This document shows positions 21,520 to 34,320 of a stretch of DNA of 64,000 bases, one piece after another. The first letter of the stretch is position 1. Every line of letters starts with the position of its first letter. The position numbers and the translations under genes were made by a program. Origin of the DNA: Puccinia triticina (Eukaryota > Basidiomycota > Pucciniomycetes > Pucciniales > Pucciniaceae); NCBI RefSeq assembly GCF_026914185.1, contig NC_070564.1, positions 4,464,001 through 4,528,000 on the forward strand. The letters are read 5' to 3'. The notes beneath the pieces are model-generated. The model saw only the letters and a program-made list of their open reading frames with translations, did not search any database and was not told where the DNA came from.

Positions 21520-22822
21520 ACGATTTCGGTGATGGTCGTGGTAATAGCAATACTACCACTGGCTAACTTTTTTTTTTTGAGGGCGCATCATCTCATCACT
21601 TATTCATCTTCATTCATCGTTCTAGTGATTTTCTCCTATTTATCATTTTTTTTTTGTAATAAGTTCATACTGTTCATCAGTTTCATAATATAAATATGAA
21701 TATATACTACTGGGATAGAAAAATCGGCGTCCAGTTTTCTTTCAATGTGGCATATTCCATTCATATATATATATACATTTATTCCATTTTTGTACCGTGC
21801 AGCAATGCTATCCAATGGAACCTTCCTCCTTTTTTCTCCCTTTGAAATTTCCTTTTGGGTGGGATCGTCATGTCTTAATAACAAAGTTTCCTTCAGTCTT
21901 ACTTTTCTCCAAGAGGAACGACCAGTGTTCTCTACCTGTATTTGTTTGTTTTTCTTTTGTACTTTCATCTAGCCTTTACGACATGGATTTGAAATGGGGC
22001 AAATGATTTTTACAAAGTGGATTTTGCAGGGTGGCCAAAGGTGATAGACATTGGCTTGGGAGAAGAGTGTGGCAGATGATGTGCATGCATGCAGGCAGAG
22101 TATCTTTTTAGTTCTCTTTCTTTTCTCTAGTGGGTGTATAGATTAAAAGCATACAACACAAGATCTCCAACAGTGATTTCCCATTCCCTGGAAAAAAAAA
22201 ATCCATAATCCCCCCCCCCCCCCCCTAGGCAGCTTCATGAGTCTGAAACTCTGCAACCTGGGAGGAATCAGATGTGATAGCAGGTCTATTTATAGCCATA
22301 CCACATTCCTCAAGCGCTTTTGTTTGCTTCAATTCCCCATTCCCCGTACTGTGCTTTGTTTCCATCGCTAGTCAGCAATGCTCACTTTCCTTTGTTTTAC
22401 TATTCCCTTATCCAAAACCAACACTTTGCCCTGATTCCATGACAATTCTTCTTATCAGGCAATTCCACCAATCCACTTCAACACAATTCAGTCAGCCACA
22501 ACATTCCTTCTTCATTGGTAGGTCCGATTACACATCACATTTACCGTGGTGTGTTTGCTAGCTTGACATAACTGTGCTACCTTTCCAAAAGTTTTGACCA
22601 TTGCAATCTAACCCTATCCGGACCTGGCATTATCATTCTGATTGTACTTTAAAATTGGCAGATGCAGAACCATGAACTGCCATTATTATCCTGACTTTCC
22701 CCTCTTCTTCCCTACTTTACAATTTGAACATCAAACGGTGTCACAGTTATATCCAAGACCAACACACTGGGCTCACCTTCAGAGGATGACTCATCCCTGA
22801 TACTGTAACATCTCATCATCTA
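21520..22822. other. Intergenic region with 3' UTR sequence, A and C homopolymers
   Basis: AT-rich sequence follows the LisH gene and probably holds its 3' UTR. At 22,192-22,226 there is an A run followed by a run of about 18 C. No other gene or terminal repeats are visible before the copia duplication at 22,823. Confidence 0.45.
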
Positions 22823-22827
22823 TGTAT

Positions 22828-23622
22828 TGAAAGAACTCAAAGAACTAAGAGTTTATTTCTTTTTGTTAGTTTTCTAACTACTTTCCTATATACAACTCAT
22901 AATAGGTAAATGTATAAAAGTGAGAAGCATCTTTACCTAAGAGCAGGCAATAGGCCGCAGTCTCTTTGATAAAAGAGTTTTAGATAAAAAGAAAGTATGT
23001 TTGAAACAGATTTCTATTTCTGGATCTGGATGATTGGTTCTGCGTTAAGTAGATGACCATTAGCTATCCTTCTTGCTACCAAGGTTCAAGCCTTCTGTCC
23101 TTACTTTGATGGAGCTTTTAGCTTTTGCTGCCCTGGGTTTGGCTTGATTCGGTGAAACGGCTCAGGAGTATCGCGACGTTGTCTAATGAACATCTGTCCC
23201 TCCACATCAGCCTTTTTGTTTCTTTAGCCAATCTGCCTACAACACAGTCACTCACCAAGTTTTTCTCCACCTGTTTGAGTGGGTTTGGTTGCGCTGGTCT
23301 TTTCTGCTGGGACTGTGCCTAGAGAAATGGATAGAGCGTTAGCTACTATCTAATCATCGTACTCTAGTCTTATAACAACTTCTTACCTTTGGCGCTTGTT
23401 GTTATTTGCTTGAGTAGAGACTTGCTCTTGGATTTTTCCTTGAGCTTGTTTTTGCTGCTTGCGGTTGTGGTCACTGTATGCATCATGGAGATGTAATTAG
23501 TTTTCAAACTCCCGCCGCACTGCGCTTTGTGCTGCGGAAAAGGTTTTTTCCGCAGCTTTAGTTCGCAAAAGTCTTCTCAATTTATGAGAAGATTGTTGGT
23601 CCCCTTGGCTGGTATTCTCACA
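22828..23622 (-). repeat. 3' LTR of the outer copia element
   Basis: 795 bp, nearly identical to 32,942-33,751. It lacks a short insertion present in the other LTR near 33,660-33,680. The purine-rich tract GCATGGGAGGC lies just upstream of it on the minus strand and may be the polypurine tract. Confidence 0.93.
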
Positions 23623-23811
23623 GCCTCCCATGCTTCGAGTTGCACGATTCAAAGCAGCTTCAATGATTGAGATGACTGAAAGCTTGAGAAGTGATCTTTT
23701 GATGGTGGTTTGACCGGTCAATTTGGTGAGAACGTCCGCTGGATTTTCAGTTGTTTTGATGTAAAGAACCCGCAGTAATCCTATGCCAATTAGCTCTCAA
23801 ACAAAGTGCAG

Positions 23812-25865
23812 TCAAATTGACATGTGCTTCGTTTGAAAACCGTTTCGAGAGGTCTTGCTTTTGGCGAGGTCAATCGCTCCTTGATTGTCAATGAAAACTC
23901 GAATTTGCCGAAGATTAGGAGAGATTGTAGTTTCATCTGCCAAATTAGCAATCCACGCAAGGTCCCTGCCGAGGTCTGAGAATGCCTTGTATTCGGCTTC
24001 CGTAGTGGATAGAGAGACAGTTGCCTGTTTTGACGATTTCCAGTTGATTAAGTGAGAGCCAGACTGAACAATGAAGCCAGTTGTAGATCGCCAAGTGTCG
24101 GGACAGTTTCCCCAGTCGGAATCTACAAACGCCTGCACCTCTGAGTTTGACTGCTTGACGTATGTCAGACCAATATTGCGAGTGCCTTTCAGGTACCGGA
24201 ACACCTGCACAGCGGCGTGGTAGTGTTTGATCCCCGGTTGTTCCAGAAATTGCAACAGCTTGCTGACCGAGAATGCTATGTTGGGTCTTGTCAAGATACT
24301 AAGGTAGTTGAGAGATCCCACCAGAGCTCTATAGTTGACGTTCATGTCCTGAAACGCCTTTACTTCAGCGGTTGTTGCCTTCTTCAGATGTTCATGCGGG
24401 TTGAGCGGACACGAGGCCGTGTGCTAATCCTCAAGGTGAAATTTCGCCAGTTTCCTGTCAATATACTGAGTCTGATTTATTTGAAGTCCATTTTCAAATC
24501 GTTTGATATTCATGCCTAAGAGGAATGCTTATGAGTCTTGGGTTTGTTTGATACTGAGACCGTGTACGCCTGCCTTCGCTCTTGCTTCCCTTCCAGAATG
24601 TTACGCTGATCAATTCCACCTATAATTATTTGCGCCAGTGTTGTTGGAAAGGTAGTGTCGCCGACTGCTTTGTTTTGAGTAGGTTCCTGACTTGGTGTTT
24701 TAGAATTTAGGGCTTGCAGCAGGTCTTCAAAGCTCGTCTCCTCCTCCCCTTCTTCTCCGTCTTCTTCCGCTTCCTTGTCCGCAGGCAAGTCCTTGTCTGA
24801 ATCAAAAGGCAGGTCTGCTTCTGAGTTGAAGATAGGCAGTCTGTCTCCATTCGAGTGATTGTAGCTTTGACGCAATGCTCCACATGCCAGAAACAATTTT
24901 TCATCAAAGTGTGCATGCTTCACATTGACTACCTGTTTGTCCTTGAGTCGACAGATTCTATAGGACAAGTAGCTGTTCTTGTAACCCAACAAGACTCCCT
25001 CCCAAGAAATCGGTCCAAACTTCTGCTTCCTTTCCTGCTTGGGTTTGACAACCCATACCCTGGACCTGAACGGCCGGAAAAAATTCATGTTGGGTGGTGT
25101 CTTGAAGAGGAGCTCCACCGGCGACTTCTTGCTTTTTGACAGGGATGGCAGACAGTTAGTAGTTGCCGTCGCAGTCTGCACGGCTTCTCCCCACCATTTG
25201 GAGGCCATGTTTGATTGCATTATGAGGCATCAAGTCATGTCAATTATGGTCCGATTAGCTTGCTCCGCTAGTCCGTTGTTCTGCAGTGTGTAGGGCGGCG
25301 AGACGTTGTGCTGGATCCCTGATACCTTAAGCACATTGCTGAGCATTTGGTTGCAAAACTCGCCCCCCCGTCAGTCAACAGTTTCTTGATCCTTCCTCCC
25401 GTTTGGTTCTCGAATAGCTTTTTGAATTTGAGGAAAGCCTTGGTTGCTTGATCTTTGGTCTTCAGAATCACTGTGTGTATGTATCCGGTGTGTTGATCAA
25501 CCAAGGTTAGAAAGTATCTTGCACCGCCATTGGTGGCTGGGACTATTGGGCCAACTAGGTCTCCGTGAACAACCTCAAGCGCTGCAGTAGTCTCCTTGAA
25601 GTGACTTTGGAAGGGTACTCTAGTTACTTTACCCTTCATGCAGGCATCGCAAGCGGTTGTCTTGGTTAGGTCAAGCTTCGTTGGAATAGCGATCGCCATT
25701 CACCTTGCGCAAGTGTGTCCTAGCCAATTATGCCATTTCACAAAGTCGGATTGCGGTTTCTCCGCCTCTGCGGCCAACCCAAAAACCAGATTTTCCGGGT
25801 CAAGGACTCCTTTGAGTTCAAGCAGATTGTTATCCAAGTCCACCGCGATAGGATCACCGCCATTG
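23812..25865 (-). pseudogene. Outer copia pol, 3' part: integrase, RT and RNase H remnants
   Basis: Read on the minus strand: the pre-integrase finger WHNWLGHTCA and CDACMKGKVTR, integrase core LEVVHGDLVGPIVPA and LLTDGGASF, then a linker rich in Asp and Glu, a missing or decayed central RT, and RNase H (NYRALVGSLNYLSILTRPNI, YVKQSNSEVQAFVDSDWGNC, STTEAEYKAFSDL). Several stops and frame changes occur, among them a TGA just after HTCAR where arginine is plausible. Confidence 0.85.
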
Positions 25866-25870
25866 ATTTT
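25866..25870. repeat. Left target duplication of the inner copia element
   Basis: ATTTT here and at 31,684-31,688. Confidence 0.9.
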
Positions 25871-25980
25871 TGTTGGGCCCCTTTTTGGGGCCTAGCCTCT
25901 GACTCACTAGACACAAGTACTTAGCTCTCACACAGACTGGTTTTGCTCCTTCATAATCAACATTGTCTCAAACCATCACA
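25871..25980 (+). repeat. 5' LTR of the inner copia element
   Basis: 110 bp, TG to CA, 106 of 110 positions equal to the right LTR by eye. Confidence 0.93.
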
Positions 25981-26555
25981 GGTTATAAGCCCTTTTTCTT
26001 GCTTCATCAATCCACCCAGCGTAGGGTCTCAAATCGTGGTTCTCTGATTCCTTTTCTTCTGCTTATCGTCTTCTATCCCAGCGTAGGGATATCTCTTTAT
26101 CTTCTTAATCACCCAGCGTAGGGTTCCTATCTTCTGCATCCAATATATCATCGACCGAACGCTGAGCTTGAAAATAGCCGTTGTGAACTAAACTAGAGTC
26201 TAGCTAGCTCGCACCCGATACCTTGGTACCTAGGGGGTTGAAATTTATAACGGTGAAGATAGAGCAAGGCGGGAGGCCAAACGGATCTTCATCCTCTGTG
26301 CTGTTCTATCAAAATCTCTACTCTGCTCAATACTCAAAGTGTTCTCTCTCTATCTCGCCCTGCACCAATTTTTTTTTACTCTCTTCTTTGAATCTACAAT
26401 CTCCCTTTCCTTCTGATATCTCTCCGACTCCAAACCACAACTCTCGTATTTTTTTTCTCAGACATCTCTCCATATCCAAACCGAAAAATCTCACATCCAT
26501 CTCTCCTCCTCACATCCTACTTCCGATCCCCTTCTCTTTCTCTTTCTTTGAAACC

Positions 26556-29500
26556 ATGTCATACTCCCCTCGAAACACTCACTCACCTCCCTCGGCTAAT
26601 AATCCTTGGCTTCCACCTGATCTAGGAGGCATTCGACCAGACGCCTTCGCAACAACCAATTGGCCAGCTTCCACGAATCATCACCGGTCCCGCAGTAGAC
26701 ACGCCTCAACTCCTCAGAATACCGGACCAGACATGCCTGGACTTGAAGATCGAGACGCTCATGGACCAGGCGACGACGGTCCCGCAATATACACGGATGC
26801 TGATGTTGCCAGATTTCTTCAGCAGGCACAGCAGAGCAGCAGGACGGTCGGTCAAAATGTTTGGGACGCTATCGCTCGGTTGACCGATGCGGAGAAGCTG
26901 AAGGCGGACGGATCGAACTTCACCATGTGGGACCTGTTCCTTCGTGAGCGTGCACGGGAGCTTTTCGCAGATAGTCTATGGTTCACCAAGGCGAATCCAC
27001 ACTTGGCCAACAAACAATTGGGTCGATCTCTTCTCCTGGCGACTGTCGACACTGCGCTTGTTTGGTTACTGTTGAAGCAAAGCACCGTTTACGGCATGTA
27101 TGATCATCTCCGTTCCTGCATCAATAACGTCACTCGAGCTGAACAACTGCTCTGTTGGGAGAAACTAAAAAACTTCAAGATGTTGGACCATGGCAGCAGC
27201 TCGGAGGCAATGAGCTATCTGTTGGAATTGTTGGACGACTTCGGCACGCTCAACCTTGAACTCACTTGCGAAACCGTTGGTGGACTTGCTATCCAGTCTT
27301 CACTTGAAGCGGGATCAGATCATCGACGGGAAGTGGATCGCCGGGTTGAACAAGACTTGGCGGGGGTTAGCAGGACTTTGGCGAAGAAGGCAGTCATGGC
27401 GGACCACATCTTGAAGCATATCGACGTTGTCAAACAACAGCTCGAAATGAACCCTCAATCATCTTCTACATTTGTGGCAGGTGTGACGGACGTACACCCG
27501 GATCTTGTTTCTGATCCTTATGCGCAGTCGATGGAGCTTTATCACCCGGATTTCTGGCCGGGGCTTCCGCAACAAGTCGAAGGCCTTGCAATTCAAGGCT
27601 TGCAGTGTTGGAACTGCCGTTCTCCCGATCACCTTCTCAGTAAATGCCCGGTTCCAAGGCGCTCCAATTTCGATCAACCACCGCTCAATCCACGTTTCAC
27701 TCCACGACTGCAATCGGTTGGCGGTTTGCAACCCTTCATGGCGCCCGGGAACTTTCAAGCGTGGTATCCCATCGTCAAGCCGCCTGGGTTTGTCCCACAA
27801 TCATTCCAACAGAACGGAGCGCTTCCATCTCAGTTCAACAACCAGTATGCACCGGCTGGTCAGGCCCGACGGGCAGACTCCTATCGACCGGACTATCGCC
27901 ACAGACCACCATCGACTTCGCAACCAAGAGTCCAACCCAGACTGGCTGCTAATTTGACTACGGCAGCGAATGGCTCGCTCCCGGCATTTGATCCTCGCCA
28001 GTTCCCTTTGACTCTACCACCTCAATACGGTTTGCCGGCTCCACAAACTCATCAATTTGACGGATATCATCCTCCTGCCCAATTGGTACCGGCCGACCCT
28101 GTACACCCTCAGTCGGTGGCCAGAGTGCTTGAGATTGGCAACTTGGACCAAGAATTGGAGGGAGGGCTTGAGCCGCGCTTCAGTCAGTTGTCCGTTGGGG
28201 GGGTCAATGACCCGGTAATTGACACGGGTGCAACACACCACTTGACTGGCAATCGGTATGTGCTGAGATCCTTTCGCAAATTTTCCTCCCCCATACCTCT
28301 TCGAGTAGCCACTAAGAGTGGTGGGTCCTTTATCACAGGGGCTGGGGACCTCTTGTTTTGGACCCGAACTGGGCAAACCACAATTCTTAAGGGAGTGCTT
28401 TTCTGTGAGCATGCGACATCAACCCTCATATCCCTCGCAGCTCTCAGGAAAGCTGATTCTCGATTCCTATATGACCATGTGAAGGATGCCTTTGACATCT
28501 TTTCTTCCGACTGGCAGTTATTGTTCTCTTGTCCATTCAGGCGAGAGGCAAACAAATGGTGTTTTCCACGGCCTATTCCTGTCAATTGCTTTCCTTTAGA
28601 TCCTGCATCTTCTGTTCCTTCTGTTTCTCTCAAGTCCGACGTGTCTTCCAGTGCTCCCATTTCTTTCCATCCTCCAAAACCTGTCTCTTCCTTGAATGAT
28701 CAATCTGACAAAGCTTAGGATACGATGAATGGCAATGATAAAACTGATCCTGTTTCTATCAGTCCACCTGATGAGTCTAAAGCTTTAACTTCTAAGTTAT
28801 TTCCGGGGGACATTTTTGAATCACCTTTGGAGGTTTGCCCCAGTTTCACTTGGCGACCCGAAGATCTGACAAAGGATGAGTCTACTCTGCTGTTTTGGCA
28901 CCGAATTTTCGGACATGCAAGTTTGCGGGTGATTCGTCGGCTGATTCAGCAGAAGGGGGCCTTTGGACTCCCTGAGAAGATGCCAGCGGGACAGATTTGA
29001 TGTCCAGTTTGTGCGACACACAAGAGCAACAGGACTAACTCTTTGGCGCGGTCAAATCGGTCAGTTTCACCAATGGAGATTCTCAATGTGGACTTGATGG
29101 GCCCCTTCCCATTTGAGATGTACAACAAGGGCAAGTATGTGTTATGTATTAAAGATCTTGGGTCCGGCTACAATGAGATCAAGATAATGGCTAACAAGAC
29201 TGAAGCTAACAAACACATCATCGATACAGTTATACACCTAGAGAGGCAAACGGACAAGAAACTGAAAGTTCTAAGGAGTGACAATGGGGGCGAATTTGCT
29301 AACAAAGTTTTGGTTGATTTTCTGAAGGCCAGGGGCATTAGAGCGGAGTGCAGTTTACCCTACCATCACTATCAGAACGGAGTTGTGGAACGGTTCAACA
29401 GAACAGTTTCGGAGATGGGCAGGAGCGTTTTGGGTGACAGCAGACTTCCCCAGCGTTTTTGGGGCTTTGCGTTTGAGTGGGCGTCTTGGATACTGAACAG

Positions 29501-31448
29501 GTTACCGAACAAGACCAGCGGACAAACGACACCTTATGAAGTCCTCTTTGGCAACAAGCCGCAATTGGATCGGGCATGGATCTTCGGCAGTGTGGCATAT
29601 GTTCTTACACCCCCGGAAAAGAGGCACAAGCTGGCTGATCGAGCCTTTTGGGCTCATGTCATTGCTCATCTTGGCGAGAGCAAAGGTTGGATGTTTTGGG
29701 TCCCAGAAACTGACAAGTTAGTTTCATCAGCTTGGGCCACCTTCAAAGACTCATTGGGTTTGAGGATGGTACAACCAGGACATTTAAACTCTAAAATTGA
29801 AGCTCCCTTGACAATCCATCCCACTACTAACGCTGTTTCTCTAGGAGATTCTTTGCATGAATTGGCGTTTGAGCAGGAGGAACGCATGGTTGACGAAATC
29901 ATAGAAACTTGTGGTTTATACATGGCAGGGATACTGCGGACGTTTAAACAAGCTCAAAAATCGGCCGACTGGGACCAATGGAAGAAAGCTGTGGAAGAGG
30001 AACTAAGCAATCTGGATCGGAAGCATGTGTGGGAAGTGTGTGTCATGGACTCTCCCAAACATGAATTGGACGGCCGGTGGGTTTTTGCAATCAAGAAAGC
30101 AGCGGACGGAAGCGTCACTCGGTACAAGGCACGCTATGTCGCGCGAGGGTTTGCGCAGGTTGAAGGAAAAGACTTCAAAAAGACCTTTGCGCCGACAGCA
30201 ACATTTGTGTCAATGCGGATTGTGCTGACGCTGGCCATTGCCAATAAATGGCCGGTACACTCCTTTGATTTTGTAGCCGCCTATCTGAATTCAGACATAG
30301 ACGAAGAAATCTGGATCAAGCCGCCGGAGGGGATGACAGTCAAGCCTGGTGAAGGCCTTCGTCTCAAGAAAGCTCTATATGGGACGAGGCAGGCGGCGCG
30401 GTGCTGGTGGTTGCACCTACGGGACGTTCTCAAGGGTCTTGGATACACGGCGAGTCAATATGACACAAGTCTTTACGTGCTTCAAGACCCGGACAAGACG
30501 GGAATCATTTGGGTCCACGTTGATGACGGCATCGTGACGGGCGATTCTGTCGACTCTTTGAAGGCATTGGAGAAAGCGCTGGCTGGGAAACTGGAAATCA
30601 AATGGGAAGCGGATCTAACTTCAATAGTTGGGGTTGATATTGTACGTACCAATGATTCCTTTGTCCTGAGTCAGCGTAAGCTGGTGAATGAGATCCTGGA
30701 CGAGCATTGGGATGGAGTAACCACGGCAAAAACTCCTTTGCCGGCTAATGTTGACATTACTTCGGAACAAGAGGGTGATCCTGCCTCTTTGAGAGCTTAC
30801 CTTTCTGTTGTGATGTCGCTTAGTTATGTGGCTGTTGGCACTAGGCCAGATATCTCTTTTGCAGTGAATTTCTTAGCAAGGTTCTCCGCGGCTCCGGGTC
30901 CGTCGCATTGGAAAGGTGTCCGGCACCTGGTGAACTACTTGGCGCATTTGAGGAATCAGGTGTTGACTTTACGCCCTACCACCCAAGGGCCGGCGTTACG
31001 TTGTTTTTGCGACACATCTTGGGGTGGAGAGCACTCCAAATCAACCTATGGAATTTTTATGACCTTCATGGGCTGCCCCATCATTTGGGCGTCGCGTAGG
31101 TTGGCAACTGTGGCGGCTTCGACGTGTGAAGCAGAATATATGGCACTGGGAATTGCGACAAGACAGGTCTTATGGGTCAGGCATTTGTTGAAAGACATAG
31201 TACGTAAAGACTTCATAGGACACTTGTTTTGTGATAATCAATCCGCGGTTAAGATAAGCACGGAGGACTCATCCAACAAAAGAACAAGGCACACAGACAG
31301 GGAATTTCACATTACTAACCAAGCTCTCTACCTTAAGCAAACAGCTCTCACGTGGGTCCCAACTGGTGATCAATTGGCTGATATTCTCACTAAATCCTTG
31401 ACGCGGGAACCTTTCGAGCGGCTGCGTAAACATTTGTTGGGATCTTAA
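26556..31448 (+). pseudogene. Inner copia gag-pol polyprotein with two nonsense codons
   Basis: The frame starts at ATG 26556 (context AAACCATGT) and runs to the TAA at 31,446-31,448 without any frameshift. Stops: TAG at 28,716-28,718 and TGA at 28,998-29,000. Domains in order: gag; zinc knuckle CWNCRSPDHLLSKC (about residue 351); protease DTGATHHLTGN (about residue 556); integrase finger WHRIFGHAS and CPVCATHKSNR; integrase core with D in LNVDLMGPF, D in RSDNGGEFAN, E in GVVERFNR; RT with RYKARYVARGFAQVEG, SFDFVAAYLNSD and the catalytic box WVHVDDGIV; RNase H (CFCDTSWGGEHSK, STCEAEYMAL) and the copia end ADILTKSLTREPFERL. The gag is longer than usual and rich in Pro and Gln near its end. Confidence 0.93.
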
Positions 31449-31573
31449 CTGTCACTCTTTATGTTTTCTTTATGCGTGTTTGTTTTCTATCCTTTTTTCT
31501 ACTGTTTGTTTTCTAGTTTGGTGACATGTATCTAGAGCGGAGGCGGGTCTCGTGTCTAGGTGAGGGGGGGGGG

Positions 31574-31683
31574 TGTTGGGCCCCTTTTTGGGGCCTAGCC
31601 TCTGACTCACTAGACACGAGTACTTAGCTCTCACACAGACTGGTTTTGCTCCTTTGTAATCAACATCGTCTCAAACCATCACA
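31574..31683 (+). repeat. 3' LTR of the inner copia element
   Basis: 110 bp; matches 25,871-25,980 with four substitutions, all transitions, three of them together or adjacent to CpG/TpG sites. Confidence 0.93.
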
Positions 31684-31688
31684 ATTTT
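31684..31688. repeat. Right target duplication of the inner copia element
   Basis: ATTTT, equal to 25,866-25,870. Confidence 0.9.
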
Positions 31689-32877
31689 CACTTCAAAGCC
31701 CTCCGGTCCTCGATGTATGATAGCTTCAGCTTTTAGCAGTTAGACAAAGGATATGAGGTTCCGAGTGAGATTTGGAACAAAGAGAGCGTCCTTGAGTAAT
31801 ATCAAGCCGCCATTCGCTAACGGTAGGATGGCGTCTCCCCTGGCCGTTGCCACTAGCTTGCCGGGACCGCTTCCTGTCACAATCCCAATGTTGACCGGAT
31901 TAGTTTGCTTGAAGTATCCAAGGGTAGTCAGCATGTGATTGCTGGCACCGGAGTCCAAGATTGTGGTCCTTTTCTTTGCTTCAGAAGTGTTGGAGAGAAA
32001 CGTGAACGCCGGGCAAATATTTGCTTCTCCGGAACGGTTGACATCTGTCTTGGTCATTGTGTGATACAAGGCACCCTTTGCCTTCTTCTCCTTTTGTTTA
32101 TCGAGATGTTGCTGGAATTTTTGCAGGTGTAGCGTCCAGCAATCCTCTTCTTGGTGCTTGGCGGCCGGGTTGTGTTTATTTCCCGGACAAGTGATTGGAG
32201 TGTATGGTTTCTTCTTTTTCGACAACGGCTCCATGGTCAAGGCAGTCGCTCCATGGCTGCTGTCAGGTGCCTTCCGTTTGTTTGTCCTTTCGAACCAACC
32301 AACTTCGCGTATACAATTGATAACAAACTTAGGTTTTCCAAGAGATTTCAAGTCACCGAAAAGACTTTGCATGAGGAACGGTTGTTTTTTCGTGATCCTG
32401 CCGATAATGCTGCAGCAGATGACGAAGTCTGGTACAACCATTCCTAACGAGTCAAACTTTGCAAGGCATTCCTCTATTCCAAGTATGTATGCGCCCATGT
32501 CGTCGTTGAACTGCATATCTTCCCATTGTGCCCACACCTTGTAGCTGGCTAGTATGGAATCTGATGCGTACACTGACTTAAACATTTGCCATAGCTCGTA
32601 TGGGTCTTGAGTTTTCTTTCTTTACAATGGTGTTGAAGACGCCATCCGACAGATTTGAACAGAGCAAGTTTACCGCCTTCTGTGCCTTTGGCTTGGTTTG
32701 TCTGGTCATATTGGGTAGCGGAGGTTCATCAATGAAGTGCTCGAGATTGAATTCAGCGAGTACCATCCAAATTTTCTTTTCCCATATCTCAAAGTTTTCT
32801 CCCGTGAACTTAGGGACTTTCATCGTTGGTTTGCCTCCTAAGCTAGAATCACTGGATTCCCCATTGGTATCGGCCAT
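31689..32877 (-). pseudogene. Outer copia gag and protease, 5' part
   Basis: On the minus strand from ATG 32,877: MADTNGESSDSSLGG, then MKVPKFTGENFEIWEKKIW, a copia gag start. A frame change lies near 32,580. The knuckle-like CPGNKHNPAAKHQEEDCW and the protease site ILDSGASNHML follow. After NLISFV an in-frame TAA interrupts, then LLKAEAIIHRGPEGFEVKI runs into the inner insertion. Confidence 0.88.
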
Positions 32878-32941
32878 TGTATTTACCTGCTCCTGATCTT
32901 TGATTCTGAGGTAGCGCGTTCGAGCACCGAGACTGTAAATC

Positions 32942-33751
32942 TGAAAGAACTCAAAGAACTAAGAGTTTATTTCTTTTTGTTAGTTTTCTAACTACTTTCC
33001 TATATACAACTCATAATAGTTAAATGTATAAAAGTGAGAAGCATCTTTACCTAAGAGCAGGCGATAGGCCGCAGTATCTTTGATAAAAGAGTTTTAGATG
33101 AAAAGAAAGTATGTTTGAAACAGATTTCTATTTCTGGATCTGGATGATTGGTTCTGCGTTAAGTAGATGACAATTAGCTATCCTTCTCACTACCAAGGTT
33201 CAATCCTTCTGTCCTTACTTTGATGGAGCTTTTAGCTTTTGCTGCCCTGGGTTTGGCTTGATTCGGCAAAACGGCTCAGGAGTATCGCGACGTTGTCTAA
33301 TGAACATCCGTCCCTCCACATCAGCCTTTTTGTTTCTTTAGCCAATCTGCCTACAACACAGTCACTCACCGAGTTTTTCTCCACCTGTTCGAGTGGGTTT
33401 GGTTGCGCTGGTCTTTTCTGCTGGGACTGTGGCTAGAGAAATGGATAGAGCGTTAGCTACTATCTAATCATTGTACTCTAGTCTTATAACAACTGCTTAC
33501 CTTTGGCGCTTGTTGTTATTCGCTCGAGTAGAGACTTGCTCTTGGATTTTTCCTTGAGCTTGTTTTTGCTGCTTGCGGTTGTTGTCACTGTATGCATCAT
33601 GGAGATGTAATTAGTTTTCAAACTCCCGCCGCACTGCGCTTTGTGCTGCGGAAAAGGTTTGCTTTTGCTTACCATTTTCCGCAGCTTTAGTTCGCAACAG
33701 TCTTCTCAATTTATGAGAAGATTGTTGGTCCCCTTGGCTGGTATTCTCACA
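32942..33751 (-). repeat. 5' LTR of the outer copia element
   Basis: 810 bp, TG to CA, followed by TGTAT (33,752-33,756), which repeats 22,823-22,827. Promoter would read towards lower coordinates. Confidence 0.93.
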
Positions 33752-33756
33752 TGTAT

Positions 33757-33933
33757 CAGCATTGGAATTGAATCCCACAAGTGGGACATGTTCTATCATA
33801 TCCCGCCGCCCTTTAACCCTCACCTTAACTGTCAACTGGTTATTTCTGTGGCTAAATGTTTTTCTCATCTCTGTGGCATTGACCTTGACAACGGAATAGT
33901 AGGTTAACAGCTCTTCAGCTAATCATCTTTAAC
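33757..33933. other. Short spacer between the copia element and the hairpin minisatellite
   Basis: No gene or repeat seen. Confidence 0.4.
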
Positions 33934-34320
33934 CAGTCATCAAGAGGGTTGTATGATGTATCCTCTTGATGACCCTTCTGTCAATAATTGAGAGGAATCA
34001 ACCCTCTTGCTGGCGGTACAGATCAATCCTGTACCGGCCATGAAGAGGGTTGAGTCATCTCAATGACTGGTCTGTGCCGGCCATCAAGAGGTTTGATCAC
34101 TCTCAATGACCTGTACAGTCCCAGTCATTAAGAGGGTTGAGTCCTCTCCATGACCGGTTGGTCCCGGTCGTTGAGAGTGCTGAGACCTCTCAATGACTTT
34201 TCTATACCAATCATCCAGAGTGGTGAGTCCCCTCAATGACCGGTATGTACCAGCCATTGTGAGAGTCCTGTATGTAAGTACTCCCTCAAATCAATGGCTG
34301 GTGCACCGGCCATTGAGTGA
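33934..34320. repeat. 43-bp tandem repeat with internal hairpin arms, about eight units
   Basis: Anchors CAT(C/T)AAGAG or close variants start at 33,938, 33,982, 34,039, 34,082, 34,126, 34,169, 34,212, 34,255 and 34,311. Spacing is mostly 43-44 bp, with two intervals of 56-57. Each unit pairs a TCATCAAGAG-like arm with a CTCTCAATGAC-like arm; the first unit is perfect (TCATCAAGAGG with CCTCTTGATGA). A second arm pair (GGTACAG / CTGTACC, CCGGT / ACCGG) occurs between them. Confidence 0.8.

Larger units (their letters stand above)
25871..31683 (+). mobile_element. Inner Ty1/copia LTR retrotransposon (plus strand)
   Basis: 5,813 bp with 110-bp LTRs at 25,871-25,980 and 31,574-31,683 (TGTTGGGCCC to CATCACA) and a perfect 5-bp duplication ATTTT. 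The LTRs differ at four positions. A purine run (AGGTGAGGGG and more G) precedes the right LTR as polypurine tract. The very short LTR contains a palindrome GGGCCCCTTTTTGGGGCC. One long frame encodes gag-pol with only two in-frame stops, so the copy is fairly recent but not active as it stands. Confidence 0.95.
22828..33751 (-). mobile_element. Outer Ty1/copia LTR retrotransposon (minus strand) with nested copia insertion
   Basis: Two LTRs, 22,828-23,622 and 32,942-33,751, both starting TGAAAGAACTC and ending TATTCTCACA, flank the element. A perfect 5-bp duplication TGTAT lies at 22,823-22,827 and 33,752-33,756. Coding is on the minus strand: gag, protease, integrase, RT, RNase H, the copia order. 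A second copia element (25,871-31,683) splits the integrase region. Without it the element is about 5.1 kb. It is dead through the insertion and several stops. Confidence 0.95.
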
